Position numbers and translations under genes: made by a program. A stretch of 64,000 nt of DNA from Rhyzopertha dominica (taxonomy: Eukaryota > Arthropoda > Insecta > Coleoptera > Bostrichidae). The stretch lies in assembly GCA_025024175.1 (NCBI GenBank), contig QCXZ01000045.1, forward strand, positions 3,474,649-3,538,648. Reading direction: 5' to 3'. This document shows positions 13,019-24,895 of the stretch, piece by piece (within the stretch, counting starts at the first letter, position 1; the number at the start of each line of letters is the position of its first letter). A model generated the notes under the pieces. That model did no database searches. It had not been told where the DNA came from and worked only from the letters and a program-made list of their open reading frames with translations.

Positions 13019-16000
13019 GTAAGTTGATATTTTACTAATGGGGCACTTCTTGTGATGTAGACATCTCACAAAAAAATGTTCTTAAAATTCATTTTTGCTT
13101 GGGTATGTTCGACATCACAAATACATAACAATTTGCTCATTTTGAACACCACTTTAGAAGAAAGCTTCGTGAAAAATAAGCTTGATAATGATTCTAATAT
13201 GAAATTTAAGCCACTTTCTGATTATAGGCTTTAATTTAAAAGTTGAATTCTTCTTCATAAACAAGTGTAAATGAATTTTTTATTTCTGATTTTCACATAT
13301 TTGTACCATTAAATTAATAAGACATAACAATGCCAAGCCCCTTTGATAAAGTGTTTATTCGATATTCTACCAGTCGCTGTGCTTTATACAAATATTCATT
13401 AAAGATTGCCAGATACAGCTATAAGTTAATTCGGGAAGATATTTGAAACTAACCAAATCATTTATATAAATATTTATTACACATGTTGCAATGAATCACA
13501 GTATTTCTTACTTTTGCTACTAATACCAGAAAATTGCTTTAAATATTAGTGACATGCTCTCTTGTAGGTTTGAATACTTACTAGTTGTCAATAAATTGCA
13601 TTGCTATGGTTAGTTGTTGCTTCAGGTGTAACAATATGATAAAAGAATTGCATTATCTCTTTACATGTAGCTTTAACTTTACATGTTTCTAAATGTTATT
13701 TTATAACATATAATAAGTTTTCAAACCTAATAATTAATAGTCAATGTAATGTTTATGTTTTAGTTTCAAAAAAAGCTGCTTTAATTGATTCCTTACGGAA
13801 TTTTAACATAATTGAACTAATTAGTTGTAAATATCTTCACAAATTAATATACAGTTGTTTCAGATTGTCCTTGCAATCCTTAATAAACTTTTGTGTACAG
13901 CACAACTGCTGACAGAGACGATGAACCAGTCTGAGGTCGATTATGAAATTTGGCAGAAATAATCTAGACAATTCAGGCTATTTCTTGAGTTATTCTTTTT
14001 TAATTAAAAAGGCTATAGTACGATAAGACGGTAAAAAGTGCCCTCGCTGGAATTTGGTTCAAATTGACATATATTGTTCCCAATTAAGGGTATATGACAC
14101 ACACCTAATTACACACCCCAATTCTACCCCGTTTTCCAGTTTTTGCCATTCAACCCTTAACATTTAACATTTTTTTCTCGAAAATTGTCAGAGATAAAAA
14201 TCTGAAAAAAGTTGGATTAATGTAGTTCCATAAGGTCTATTCTTAAAAAAAATTACAACCCTCTATCGTTACTACCCTTAAAGTTATGGGGTGCAACCCT
14301 CTTTCCGGGGTGTTTTTTTAATCGTGTTTTTTGAGCGACCACTTTCTTTTCCCTATTAAAATGATTACCCATATATTGGCTATTCACAGTAATTTTTTGT
14401 CATTATAAAAATGGTACTAAGGGGGTAAAATAATTATTTTGTGCGCTTACCACAATCACATCGTAGGAGGCCACAGATGAACTCAGCAACATAGTAGTTA
14501 TATATAATAAGAGCAATTTAAAAGATAATCATGAAATACATATGAAAAAATGGACTAAGGTAGTTCGATAAGGTTTATTCTTCAAAAAATAACATCCCGC
14601 TGCCGTTAGTACCCTTAAGGTTATGCGGTACAACCCCCTCTCTGGGATGTTTTTTAATATTGTTTTTGAGTGACCATTTTCTTTTCTCTATTAAAATAAT
14701 AATTTATATATGTGCTATTTACAGTATTATATTTGTCGCTGTAAAGGTTGTATAAAGGCGGTAAAATAATTATTTTATCTACTTACCACAATCACATCCT
14801 AGGAGGCCACAGAAGAACTCAGCAACATAATAGTTATATAATAACAGTAATTTAAAAAATAATCATGAAATACATATAAAAAATGGACTATAAGGTAGTT
14901 TGGTAAGGTTTATTTAAAAAAAAAATAATATCCCTCTGCCGTTACTACCCTTAAAGTTATGGGGTACAACCCTCTCTGCAAAGTTTCTTAATAATGTTTT
15001 TAAGTGACCACTTTCTTTTCTTTATTAAAATAATCATATATTTATGTGCTATTTACAGTATTTTATTTGTCCCTGTAAAAATGGTACTAAGGGGGTAAAA
15101 TAATTATTTTGTATATTTACCACAATCACGTAATAGGAGACCACAAAGGTACCCAACAACATAGTAGTTATATACTTAATAACAGTGAATTAAATTATAA
15201 TAAGGTAACTAACACCATAGATAAATTAAATCTTAATTTATTTATGCTAACACATACGCATACTCCAAAAATACGAAGAATGTACATATGGTTATCTAGA
15301 CAGATATACATAGATCATAAATGCCTGATACAATACTCGTATGTACTATTTTTTATTTTTTGTATAGCACCTAATGTATATGAATGTCGTAATGTGTTAT
15401 GTTTGCCAGCATAGAATTGACCTGTTTTACAAATTAGTATTTATTACATTGATATTTTTATTCTCAAAGCATAGGTGCTTTCAATATATTTTCACAGAAA
15501 ACAAGATATAAATCTATATTTTTTTTTTCGAAATACTAGTAACAAGTATTGGGTTGAGCCAAATGCTTAATAGATTTTTAGTTTAGGCAGTTACAAAACG
15601 AATTCTTCTCTTCCATAAATTATTACTGATATCACGCAAATGAGTACGCACCGCACCTTTTAACCAAACAGCAGTACTAAGCTACACAATGTTGACAAGA
15701 ACAACAAGTGTAGTAAACCGCTTCATCAGGATTTGAATAAACAAAAAAAATTTCTTGGTTGTTTAATTTGGGCAGTGCGGCTTTGTAGATAAGAAATTGT
15801 AGAAAATAGCGATGAATATGAGGAATACGTTATTGTGTTTTTTATCCCACTACATTGACCTCTAGTGGGTCCGTAGACTACAGTTTGAGAAACGCTGCAT
15901 TTAAAAACGAATAATATACGTATATTGTATGAGGCATTTATGTGTATCTACGTATTAACTATACACTATAACTATTTGTACATTCTTTGTATTTTTGCAG

Positions 16001-18856
16001 TATGCTTATGAGTTACCTTATTATAATTTAATTCACTGTCTTTATGTATATAATTACTCTGTTGCTGGGTACCTCTGTGGCCTTCTAGGATGTGAATGTG
16101 GTAAATATACGAAATAATTATGTTACCCCCTTAGTACCATCTTTACAGGGATAAATAATATACTTTATATAACACATATATAAATGATTATTTTAATAGA
16201 GGAAAGAAAGTGGTCACTCAAAAACATTATTAAAAAACATCCTAGAGAGAGGGTTGTACCCCATAACTTTAAGGGTAGTAGCGGCAGAGTGATATTTTTT
16301 TTTAAATAAACCTTATCAAACTACCTTGTAGTCCATTTTTTATATGTATTACGTGGTTATATTTTAAATTACTGTTATTATATAACTATTATGTTGCTGA
16401 GTTCTTCTGTGGCCTCTTAGGATGTGATTGTAGTAAGTAGAAAAATAATTATTTGACCGCCTTTATACAACCTTTACAGCGACAAATATAATATTGTAAA
16501 TAGCACATATATAAATTATTATTTTAATAGAGAAAAGAAAATGGTCACTCAAAAACAATATTAAAAAACATCCCAGAGAGAGGGTTGTGTCGCATAACCT
16601 TAAGGGTAGTAACGGCAGCGGGATGTTATTTTTTGAAGGATAATCCTTATCGAACTACCTTAGTCCATTTTTTTCATACGTATTTCATGATTATCTTTTA
16701 AATTACTCTTATTATATAGCTACTATGTTGCTGAGGTCATCTACGGCCTCCTAGGATGTGATTGTGGTAAGCAGACAAAATAATTATTTTACCCCCTTAG
16801 TACCATTTTTACAGCGACAAAAAAAATACTATGAATAGCCAATACATGAGTGATCATTTTAATAGGGAAAAGAAAGTGGTCGCTCAAAACACACAATTGA
16901 AAAAACACCCCCGAAAGAGGGTTGCACCCCATAACTTTAAGGGTAGTAACGATAGAGGGTTGTAATTTTTTTTAAGAATAGACCTTATGGTACTACATTA
17001 ATCCAATTTTTTTCAGATTTTTATCTCTGACAATTTTTGAGAAAAAAAAATTAAATGTTAAACTGGAAAACGGGGTGGAATTGGGGTGTGTAATTAGGTG
17101 TGCGACATATACCCTTAATTGGGAACAATATATCTCAATTTGAGCCAAATTCCAGCGGGGGCATTTTTTACTATCTTATCGTACTATAGCCTTTATTAAA
17201 GTTCTTTACCACGAAGAACAATTTAAACTTATTCGAGTTCGTAGTGAGAGAGGACAATAGATTTCCTGTAAGAATCACTATCAAATTTATTTTTTCTGTA
17301 TCTTCTTAAACCAGGTAGTTGTATTCGAACTACACCAAACTTCCCACCAAATTTTCAGGAGCTCGTTGCTAGGCAACCATGCTTCACATGAGACATTCAT
17401 TGTGCATCTGTGTTTAGGCCTTATAAAGGTACAACATATGTATTCAACTAAAAATGACTTAGATAAACCAAAATTTTTTGGGATGTCCACTTCACATGAA
17501 ATGCCCTTAATATTGATTTAGTCAAACATTCATTACGCATAAGTGTCAAATTATTTAGTTGGTGGTCAGGATTTGGCCTGAGTGATTTTTGGAGGAAATT
17601 GCAAAGATGTTTCTTTTTGCCAATACTTTAGGGTGTATCTAAAATTGTATTTGTAAAATAATGTATTTTTTGAAAATGCTAATGTTGTAATTAATTTTGT
17701 AAGTACCTATTTATAAAATTTTTGAATGAAATAGGAGTGGTAGTTCATAAAAAATAAATAAATAAAAATACACTGGCTAAGACTGCGAAAAGCTGTTACG
17801 AATGTTTATTGCCTGAATATGATTCTATAATAAAAAGAAGTATTGCGTCTTCAGAATAAATAAATTGTGTTAACATATTCTATATCAATACTATTTGGTT
17901 TTAAGCATAGAAGTAGATGCAAAGTTTGGTCCTTCTAAGGCAAAAAATAAGCTTCTTTGGTAAGGTATCTAAAGAGTTGATACATTAGTAACGAGCATTT
18001 ATTTAAACTCTTCAAAAGAAATTAATCAGTAGTGAAGTTTCCATCATTGTTTATGAGTTCCTCCAAACTTTTGATAGGTTTTTCAGTGACTGTGTGATAG
18101 AAATCTCAGGGCTCAACTAAAAAAATTCATCTAAGTCTGCAATTCCATGTCATTGTTAAACGAAATTCATGCAAACCGTTCTAACGATATGGAAATCAGA
18201 AGATCCATTTTTGAATGACGTTGTTGAACCGTTACATTTGTTTAATGTAGAGCTCCACGTTGATTCTCTGAATGCACTGAAGCAATTTATAGTGCATGAA
18301 CAATCCCAGGTCTTGTTTTGTACATAGAGTTTCTTGTTTGTCCGTGTTCAACTGTTGGTTCTACTCCTTCTTGTTGACAATTGGATAATGATAGGTTTCA
18401 CTGCACTAAATTATAATAAGACAAGATTTTATAGAAATGGCTTACTACCTTACTTCTGGAATTTGGAAATAGTTGATATTTCAAAATGAGTAGCAAGGTT
18501 CCATAATCTAGAATTTTTCTGAACAAAATTGACACTTTGTGCAGATATTATTTATTAAAATATATTTGATGTTGATTAATTCTGCAGTTTGGAATTTATA
18601 AAATCAGTTCAGAGATAAAGAATTGCCAATATGAGTACAAGTTTTCTGTAAATTTTTTGATGGTGGTTTTATTGATTCTTCTAGTGCCTTCATTGACCTA
18701 AATTATTTATAAATTTTCAGTTTTATTGACAGATTTGATACAGAAGACTACTTTTGTTGTAATTCAAGTGTACAAGGCTTTCATAAGCAGAGATTTTAAT
18801 AGAGTAGTTATAGTTTTTTTAAATTATGTTTTTTATGTTTCATTCGTAATTTTTAG
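13019..18856 (+). other. Intron 2 (5.8 kb)
   Basis: Donor AAT/GTAAGT, acceptor TTTTTAG, phase 1. A 3.2-kb foldback element occupies 14008-17194. The flanks (13.0-14.0 and 17.2-18.85 kb) are AT-rich and show no convincing coding or repeat structure beyond short runs. Confidence 0.85.
14008..17194. mobile_element. Giant foldback element with about 1.3-kb inverted arms
   Basis: The left end AAAGGCTATAGTACGATAAG is matched in reverse complement by the right end. Homology continues inward on both sides, to about 15352 on the left and 15912 on the right, leaving a loop of about 560 bp. Each arm itself contains three tandem, diverged subrepeats of about 330 bp, each with ACCACAATCACAT, GGAGGCCACAGA and CTACCCTTAAAGTTATGG segments. 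No transposase frame is visible. This is the architecture of Foldback-type non-autonomous DNA transposons, or of two head-to-head element copies. No clean target duplication could be assigned. Confidence 0.8.
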
Positions 18857-19161
18857 CTTGTGGACAAACATTTGTCGTCAAGGATCAACTGGAGACGCAT
18901 CTTAACACTGTACACTCCGACTTAGAGACCGTTAAGTGTCCAAGCTGTACGCAGTATACTGCATCTGTGGCAATAGCGAAGGGCGTCTTCCACAATTATG
19001 TTGAACACTTAGTTCAAGAGCATCCCGTCGGCAAGTACTTGTGCAGGTACTGCAAGTACTCATCCAACTGTTATAGGACTATTTATACACATTTGGCCGC
19101 TCAGCACTATAGTGTTCCCCTGGATATCATCTTGAGAGAATATTATGTTGATAAAGTAGGG
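18857..19161 (+). CDS. Zinc-finger gene, exon 3
   Basis: Acceptor TTTTTAG/CTTGTGGAC. The first two bases complete a Ser codon with the last base of exon 2, giving a complete finger FPCGVQSCGQTFVVKDQLET + H-x4-H across the junction. Two more fingers follow: CPSC with an extended loop to H-x4-H, and CRYCKY...H-x4-H. The post-finger spacer (HYSVPLDIILREYYVD) resembles the spacers after other fingers of this gene. Donor GGG/GTAAGT at 19162, phase 0. Confidence 0.92.
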
Positions 19162-20084
19162 GTAAGTTTGATATATTTATCTTTGTGTGTCGGGTGTCTG
19201 CAAAACTGAGTGAATGCAAAGAATGATTAATTGAAACATAACATGTTTTGATTCAAATAATACATTAAAACTTCATATTTAATTAAGGTATTTAAAAGAA
19301 ATAAACAAGATTAAAATTGTTATTCTATTGACTCCACATTAAGAACGGAAGTAATCTAATTAAATATTTAAATATTTTGTAATATAGTTCAATTTCAACA
19401 CAATAGAAATAATATTATCCTAAAAAGAAATTTGGTCACAAAGTGGTAAAGATTATTTGAGTTTCTGATTTGTGCAATTTCAGAACACTAAACAATTGAA
19501 AAAATGTTGAAATCATTTGAGGGTTATATCAGTATAAGTTTGAAGTTACAGCGAAGTTTATTTCACATGTAGCCATTGATGTACTGCATTTTATTATGGG
19601 GTAGATTATCTCACTGACTAGATGTAAATTTAAAATTATTGAATATAACAGCACCCTTTATTACATGGCATATTCTGCATGTCAAGTAAAATGAGCATAA
19701 TGTCATATTTGCAGATGTGCTTATCTGTAATACAAAAAGTGATAGAGATATAGTTGTGCCATAGCATAGGCTTATACTTATGCATTGATGCATTCTAATC
19801 AGGGCTGTTACACAATACAATATTTCATGAATATTTAATATTACATTTCTTTTTTTCAAGAATGTTTTTCAAGTAACTTTGATATTAAGCTCCATACTAA
19901 TCTGATCAAATAAACCTTAGAGGTTTAGAAATGATCTAAAATTCGAGGGATATGACACTTTTTACACTATTTCTCCATTTCTTCATTGTATAAGTGTACA
20001 TTTCCAGCCAATAAATTACTGTTTTAAGGATGTAATTAAAGATCCACCTTCGGTTAAAAATGGAATAAAAACTTCCTTTAGGAA

Positions 20085-20175
20085 GTAGTACCCATTAAGG
20101 CAGATAGGTGGCTTTGTCATCATGTCAGTGTAATGCTGACAGATGGCATTGCCATCCTAAATTCTTACTTAAAGC
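20085..20175 (+). repeat. Dispersed repeat patch, inverted copy at 57.85 kb
   Basis: The segment around GGTGGCTTTGTCATCATGTC and GACAGATGGCATTGCCATCC is found almost unchanged in reverse complement at about 57852-57935. It is too short to assign to a family. It marks a mobile-element fragment. Confidence 0.6.
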
Positions 20176-20478
20176 AGTAAATTGTTTTCCATAAATCCAT
20201 AAAATCGTTTTGTAAAACAGGAGCATTTCGTTAAAACTTCAATATGGTCTTGTTGAAGAGAACAAATTAATGATTTATAAAAATTTAGTTTGAATTATTA
20301 TTTACATCAATTTTAAGTTAGATGTAATAACAAAATACCAAAAGCCATGTTAAAGGTAACTGTGAAATTGGTGAAAAAGGTTTGTTGGCATAGAAATATC
20401 ATGGAAAAAACAATATTTTTAGAGAGAAAAGCATTTATGAAATAAAAATAAACATCTGCCCTGATGAATCCACTCTGA

Positions 20479-20520
20479 CCCTACGACTAGTTTCGTCCTA
20501 TTGGCACTCATCAGGTAGGG
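20479..20520 (-). ncRNA. Hammerhead ribozyme (retroelement type, short stem III)
   Basis: Read on the - strand, the order is stem I 5' strand CCCTAC (20520-20515), core CTGATGA (20514-20508), stem II GTGCC-AATA-GGAC (20507-20495), core GAAA (20494-20491), minimal stem III CTAG (20490-20487), cleavage-site UC (20486-20485) and stem I 3' strand GTAGGG (20484-20479). Stem I is six perfect pairs and all invariant core bases are present; stem II has one bulged G. Hammerheads with a one-to-three-pair stem III are known from Penelope-like elements and retrozymes, where they cleave RNA multimers. No RT or other ORF of the parent element is recognisable next to it. Confidence 0.75.
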
Positions 20521-20712
20521 GTACTGAATCAATTGACCAAAGCAGACTGTCGCCTTAATTGTGGTTGTGGGCTTGTTATTTAAAAGATGGCACTGGGGGC
20601 ATCTGCTCTTTTAAAAAAGCATTTATTTTTTAAAACCTTAAGATTCAGGCACAGGGTAATGAAATATTACCTAAAAGTGTATTAAATCAGCTTTCATTTG
20701 TGAAGGTAATGT

Positions 20713-21112
20713 ACAGGGTATTCCATTTGAAAAAAAAAACACTTTTTGCCATTTTGAAGTAGCGAAGAGTTATAAATATTGAGTCAGTTTATCCATAAGG
20801 TTCAAATTTCTGTAGCTTCTTAATTTTATTCATAAAAATTCAATTCTCTGCAAGTTTTAAAGTAAAAGTTACGATTTTAAACAATGCCTTGAGTGGTGTG
20901 AAAATAATAGAAATTAGTCAAAAATTGAAGCTGTCTCACAGGGGTATGTTAATAAAAGATGTTCAAAATTGAGCGAGGATTAGAAATCGATAACAATCTA
21001 CCCAATGTCTCATTTAAAATAACAGAGTTGCTGCTAGGTACATTTCGATATAAGCAGCAATATTGCTTTACTTAAATAATACCAACTACTAGAGGACATC
21101 CTGAATATGGTA
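20713..21112 (+). mobile_element. Short MITE-like element bounded by ACAGGGTATTCC
   Basis: Starts ACAGGGTATTCCATTTGAAA and ends near GAGGACATCCTGAATATG, which looks like a degraded inverted end. The interior is AT-rich and non-coding. The ACAGGGT(G/A)TTC-type start recurs at many places in this window (27.71, 42.0, 48.17, 52.46, 53.25, 55.33 and 58.09 kb), pointing to several related short elements. Confidence 0.4.
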
Positions 21113-21335
21113 CATAAAAACTGATTATATTACATAAAAGCATGACTATCATACCAAGCAGTGTATAGAAACAATAATGTCATTAGAGTGTAAATTATAG
21201 TATAAAAAATTATTTACATTACACATCACTTGTCTTGATTTAATTTCTAAATTCTAATAATTAGTGTTCTCAAAATGGAAATTGTTGATTGTTGCAAATG
21301 GCAGATGTTAAAAGTTCTTTGTGTAGGCAACAGCT

Positions 21336-21926
21336 GTCCAATTGTCAAAATGACATTTACGCTTTATTTCTTATACTATACGATTAGTAATCAGGTTTTG
21401 AGCATTTTGTTTTTTTAGGTTTTTCTACACATTTTTCTAAGACAAACAGTCCTCATGATAGCAAAAATATATAAATTTTAAAATCGGTTTTTTGGAAATA
21501 TTTCGAAAATGTCAAAAGTTTGAATAAATATTCTAAGACACTTTTTGTGAGAAATTTAATTTTTCATCTGATGAAAAACCGTTTTCTTTAAGTTACGCTT
21601 TTTTGCTAATATCTTCCAAACAGTTTGCTGTGCCGAAAATTTATAAGAGCTAATAATACTCGCAGTTATACTACTAATGACATACTAAAACGAAAAAAAT
21701 ATAAAAAAATAAAAATTTGCAAAAAGGGTAGTTACCTCCCAATTTCGCCCCCTTCGCGATACCCTACTTACCCCACAAACAATAGGTTGCTTTGGGTAGT
21801 TGAGATTTATACGCTTGCCAAATTTCAAGTTCATATATTAAGTCTTTCGAAAGTTATCGTGCCCACAAACAATACCACAGACAAGAAATTTTTTTGCTCA
21901 AATTTAGTTTTTTTGCGTTTTCGATA
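21336..21926 (-). mobile_element. Inverted-repeat element, family 1, copy 3 (truncated)
   Basis: Begins TCCAATTGTCAAAATGACATTT, the reverse complement of the family's right end, and runs collinear with copies 1 and 2 on the opposite strand until about 21926, where the terminal segment is missing. The internal part between the TTTGTGAGAAATTT region and the upstream half is also shortened. Confidence 0.7.
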
Positions 21927-22394
21927 TAATGCAGAGTAAGAATAAGCATTTCTATTTAGATGATTGTTAGCATCTGCTAACTCAAAGGTATCTATTATTA
22001 TTTGAGGTAACATAGGTCGTGGTAATTTTTAGCCATCAAACGTAAAGTGCAAAATTTTAAAGTATTAAATTCTGTACATCATATGCCGTGTTTTTTTTTA
22101 AGAAATACATATTATAAAGATAATTAAAGCACTTTAGAATAAAATTATATTGAACCTATATGTCACCATTCAAATGATATAATGCTCCTTCATAAGTTTG
22201 ATTTTTTTAATATAGTTTATTAGAAAAGTATAACAAAGGAATAAAATGGGTGATTAAAGTAGCTGTATGTTCGTAATACAAGCAATAGAATTCATTTATC
22301 TCTAGACACAAAAATCTTACCCATTAAGTTAAATGTTACTTAAACACTTAATAGATAAACAAACAGGGTACTTACTAAACATGTTGGATTACAG

Positions 22395-23176
22395 AGAACT
22401 GGTTCTAACAAGCAGGCAAAATGTGATCGCCTAATGCATTTAAACACCGAGCCAACAGAGTTTGTCAATCCCAAGTATCTCCAGCGGTTGGCAGTCGGCG
22501 TTAAACTCAAAACCGTATTGAAAAAATCATCACCGGGATCTCATACAGTAGAAGCTGTCTCCCCCACGAAGCCCACAACACCAACGAAACCAGTGGAAGA
22601 GGCTAAGCCCAAGCCCATAATCTTAAACCGTTTCTTGGGAATGCCTAAGGTACCGGAATCTACAACAAAATCTTCACCGTTGATAATTTACGATGAGCCC
22701 TTGGTCAACCTACTGCCGAACAGTGGCACAGAAGATGTAGATCCACTGAGCTTAGACAACGAACCCAATATAGAAATGCAAGAGGAAACGACGAAAGAAG
22801 GGGGAGAGGACAGTTTTTCCATCGTTAACCCGTCCTTTAACGATGAATCCGACTCACTAGACACCGATGTCGATGCTGTGAATGACGACGAAGTTCCCGT
22901 CCGTTTGGGCATTAAAAAGGAAGGTTATACCGGTGAGCGTCTTTTTAAGTGTGTGAAATGCGATCTGGGCTTTCCGAGTTCCACTCGTTTTCGGCTGCAT
23001 TTGAATAAGTGCGTGATGACCTCTGCTGGAAGCTCCACGAAACCGTTTTCGTGCTACCATTGCGGGAGGCCGTTTAAGATGGCTACGACCTTGATTGATC
23101 ACATCAGGACGCATGGAACGGTGAAGTTCTCCTGTTCGTTATGCGATTTCAAAAACGGCAACCATCTTGTTGTAAG
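22395..23176 (+). CDS. Zinc-finger gene, exon 4
   Basis: Acceptor GGATTACAG/AGAACT in phase 0 with exon 3. The first half is a Pro/Thr/Lys-rich linker (SPTKPTTPTKPVEEAKPK), followed by an acidic Ser/Asp/Glu stretch. Two complete fingers follow: CVKC...H-x3-H-x-x-C-like (FRLHLNKC, with a Cys near the usual last ligand) and CYHCGRPF...H-x3-H. A third, CSLCDFKNGNHLVV, is cut by the donor AAG/GTAAGA (23177, phase 2) and completed in exon 5. Confidence 0.93.
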
Positions 23177-24001
23177 GTAAGAATTATTATAACTTATAAG
23201 CCAAGTTCAGCAGAATATAATATTAAATACGTTTTGGATTCGTCATAATTATAATCTAATCTTTGTAAAAAAAAAGTGGCACATAAACAATTTAACAGTA
23301 GTAACCTTGTGTATACATATTATAGTGTGCTCACCTTATGGGATTTATTGTGGACACCTATTTTGCTCATTTATCTCTGTATGGTGGCGGTACGTAACGG
23401 TAAACATCGGAACTGCTACACTGTATTAAATGCGGTAAATCGGAGCTTTGAATTTCGTTAAAGGGGAATATGAGACTGTACTCCTTCCATCAAACGTCTG
23501 CATTACACGACCAGGACTACGGAGCGCGGGTGAGGGAATCGGGGATCAAACAACTTCTAATAAAATTAGCATTTTCGACTTTCACGATTCCGCACATCAT
23601 GGCATGCAAATTGCAAAGTTCCGATACGCAATGGCTATTAATAAAGTCTGTATATTAAAAAACTGTTTCATACAAAGATCGCAGGCAATTTATAGACGAA
23701 TTTTGTTAATTTGGCTAATTAGGTAGGAGCATTTACATTTGCGACTATACCTATTTTGATATTTATTTCGTAGATTATGAATTTTTGGTGAAGCATAGCT
23801 TTTTAATATTAAGGGATTTTTTAACTTTAATTTGTATTGAATGTATTGAAGATCACTATCTATCTGTACATTAACAATCCTATTAGGTAACATTTAGGAT
23901 AAAGAAGACGTGTTAAACTAATATGGAATTTATGAAATTAAATGCTCCCCATATGAAAAAAGTACACAGGCCAAGCACAATATAGCTGCTTAAGTATTAA
24001 G

Positions 24002-24578
24002 CCGGGTCCACATTAGTAAAAATTTACATTGTGCAGTGTGCGTGGCAAAAATGTATTTTAATAATGCAGTGCATACGTGTGCGGCACATAAAAATCAACG
24101 TAAAATATCTGTCGCGCACTATGCACGCTATCCGTCGGTTGGTGGTTTTTTTGACGAACATCAAAAGGAATTTGCGCTAAAACATAAACGTTATGTAGAC
24201 GCTTCAAAAATGAAAACAAGATTTGCTGCAAAACTAAGCACAATGGATATTTTCTTGCTGTTGACATCAGGGCATAAGGTCTTCATGTCAGATGTTTGAA
24301 TTCTCTGAATTACTGTTAGTGTAACTGGTCCAAAGAAGATGTGCGATGTTCATTGTCCTGTATAATTTGATATCAAAACAGAATAACCAGAAAAACAAAA
24401 AAAAAGATTAAGACTTCTAGAACAAACCACTGTATCACAGAAAAGCAATCGATTTGGATGGCAGTATTTCCAGAAGTCTAAAATCAGCTGCAAATCTCAG
24501 AAGGTACTGCTTTTTTTACGCATGGGCCGAGCACTTACGAATAGCACACAACACAAATTTTTAATAATGTGGACCCAG
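24002..24578. mobile_element. TIR element of about 577 bp (MITE or deleted DNA transposon)
   Basis: The left end CCGGGTCCACATTAGTAAAA is matched by the reverse complement of the right end (TTTTTAATAATGTGGACCCA), with similarity continuing into the next 20 or so bases (TTACATTGTG on one side, TTTGTGTTGTG on the other). An 87-codon open frame (24036-24299) with no known domain may be a transposase scrap. Target duplication unclear. Confidence 0.65.
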
Positions 24579-24784
24579 TTTTAGATTCAATGGCCATAAT
24601 ATGCATCACGTAAATAATGAGGACAGAGAAAAGTCCCCACTACAACTGCATAATATGGAAGCAGCAGATCCCGGATTTACCATAACCAACGTCAAAAATA
24701 TAAAACTGTTAACACGTGTTGAACTTGATCCCCTTAGAGGCTATATGAAATGCATTTTAAACCACCTGCTAAACACAGATCTTT

Positions 24785-24895
24785 TACGCCTCGAAATAAC
24801 CCACTTAACACAAGAGAATAGCCGAATATGTAATATAAACAAATTCTTTCCCATATGTTTGACTGACTTTTATTGTTTTGATTAGTTATAGTTGT
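24785..24895 (+). mobile_element. Retroelement 3' fragment shared with 40.93 kb
   Basis: AATAACCCACTTA and TAATATAAACAAATTCTTTCCC recur in the same order at 40935-41000. There they lie just upstream of a hammerhead motif and an AATAAA-rich tail. Here the ribozyme part is missing. An upstream open frame (24601-24885) may be the end of the same element's ORF; no domain is recognised. Confidence 0.5.

Larger units (their letters stand above)
19162..22394 (+). other. Intron 3 (3.2 kb)
   Basis: Donor GGG/GTAAGT, acceptor GGATTACAG at 22394, phase 0. Contains a shared repeat patch (20085-20175), a hammerhead ribozyme on the - strand (20479-20520), a short element starting ACAGGGTATTCC (20.71-21.11 kb) and family 1 copy 3 (21.34-21.93 kb, -). 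The stretches 19.16-20.08 and 21.93-22.39 kb show nothing I can name. Confidence 0.85.

Noticed and set aside
21625..21939. 104-codon open frame in intron 3 (and its relatives at 4.3 and 43.6 kb)
   Set aside because: It coincides with the repeated family 1 element and changes or breaks between copies; it shows repeat conservation, not a protein.
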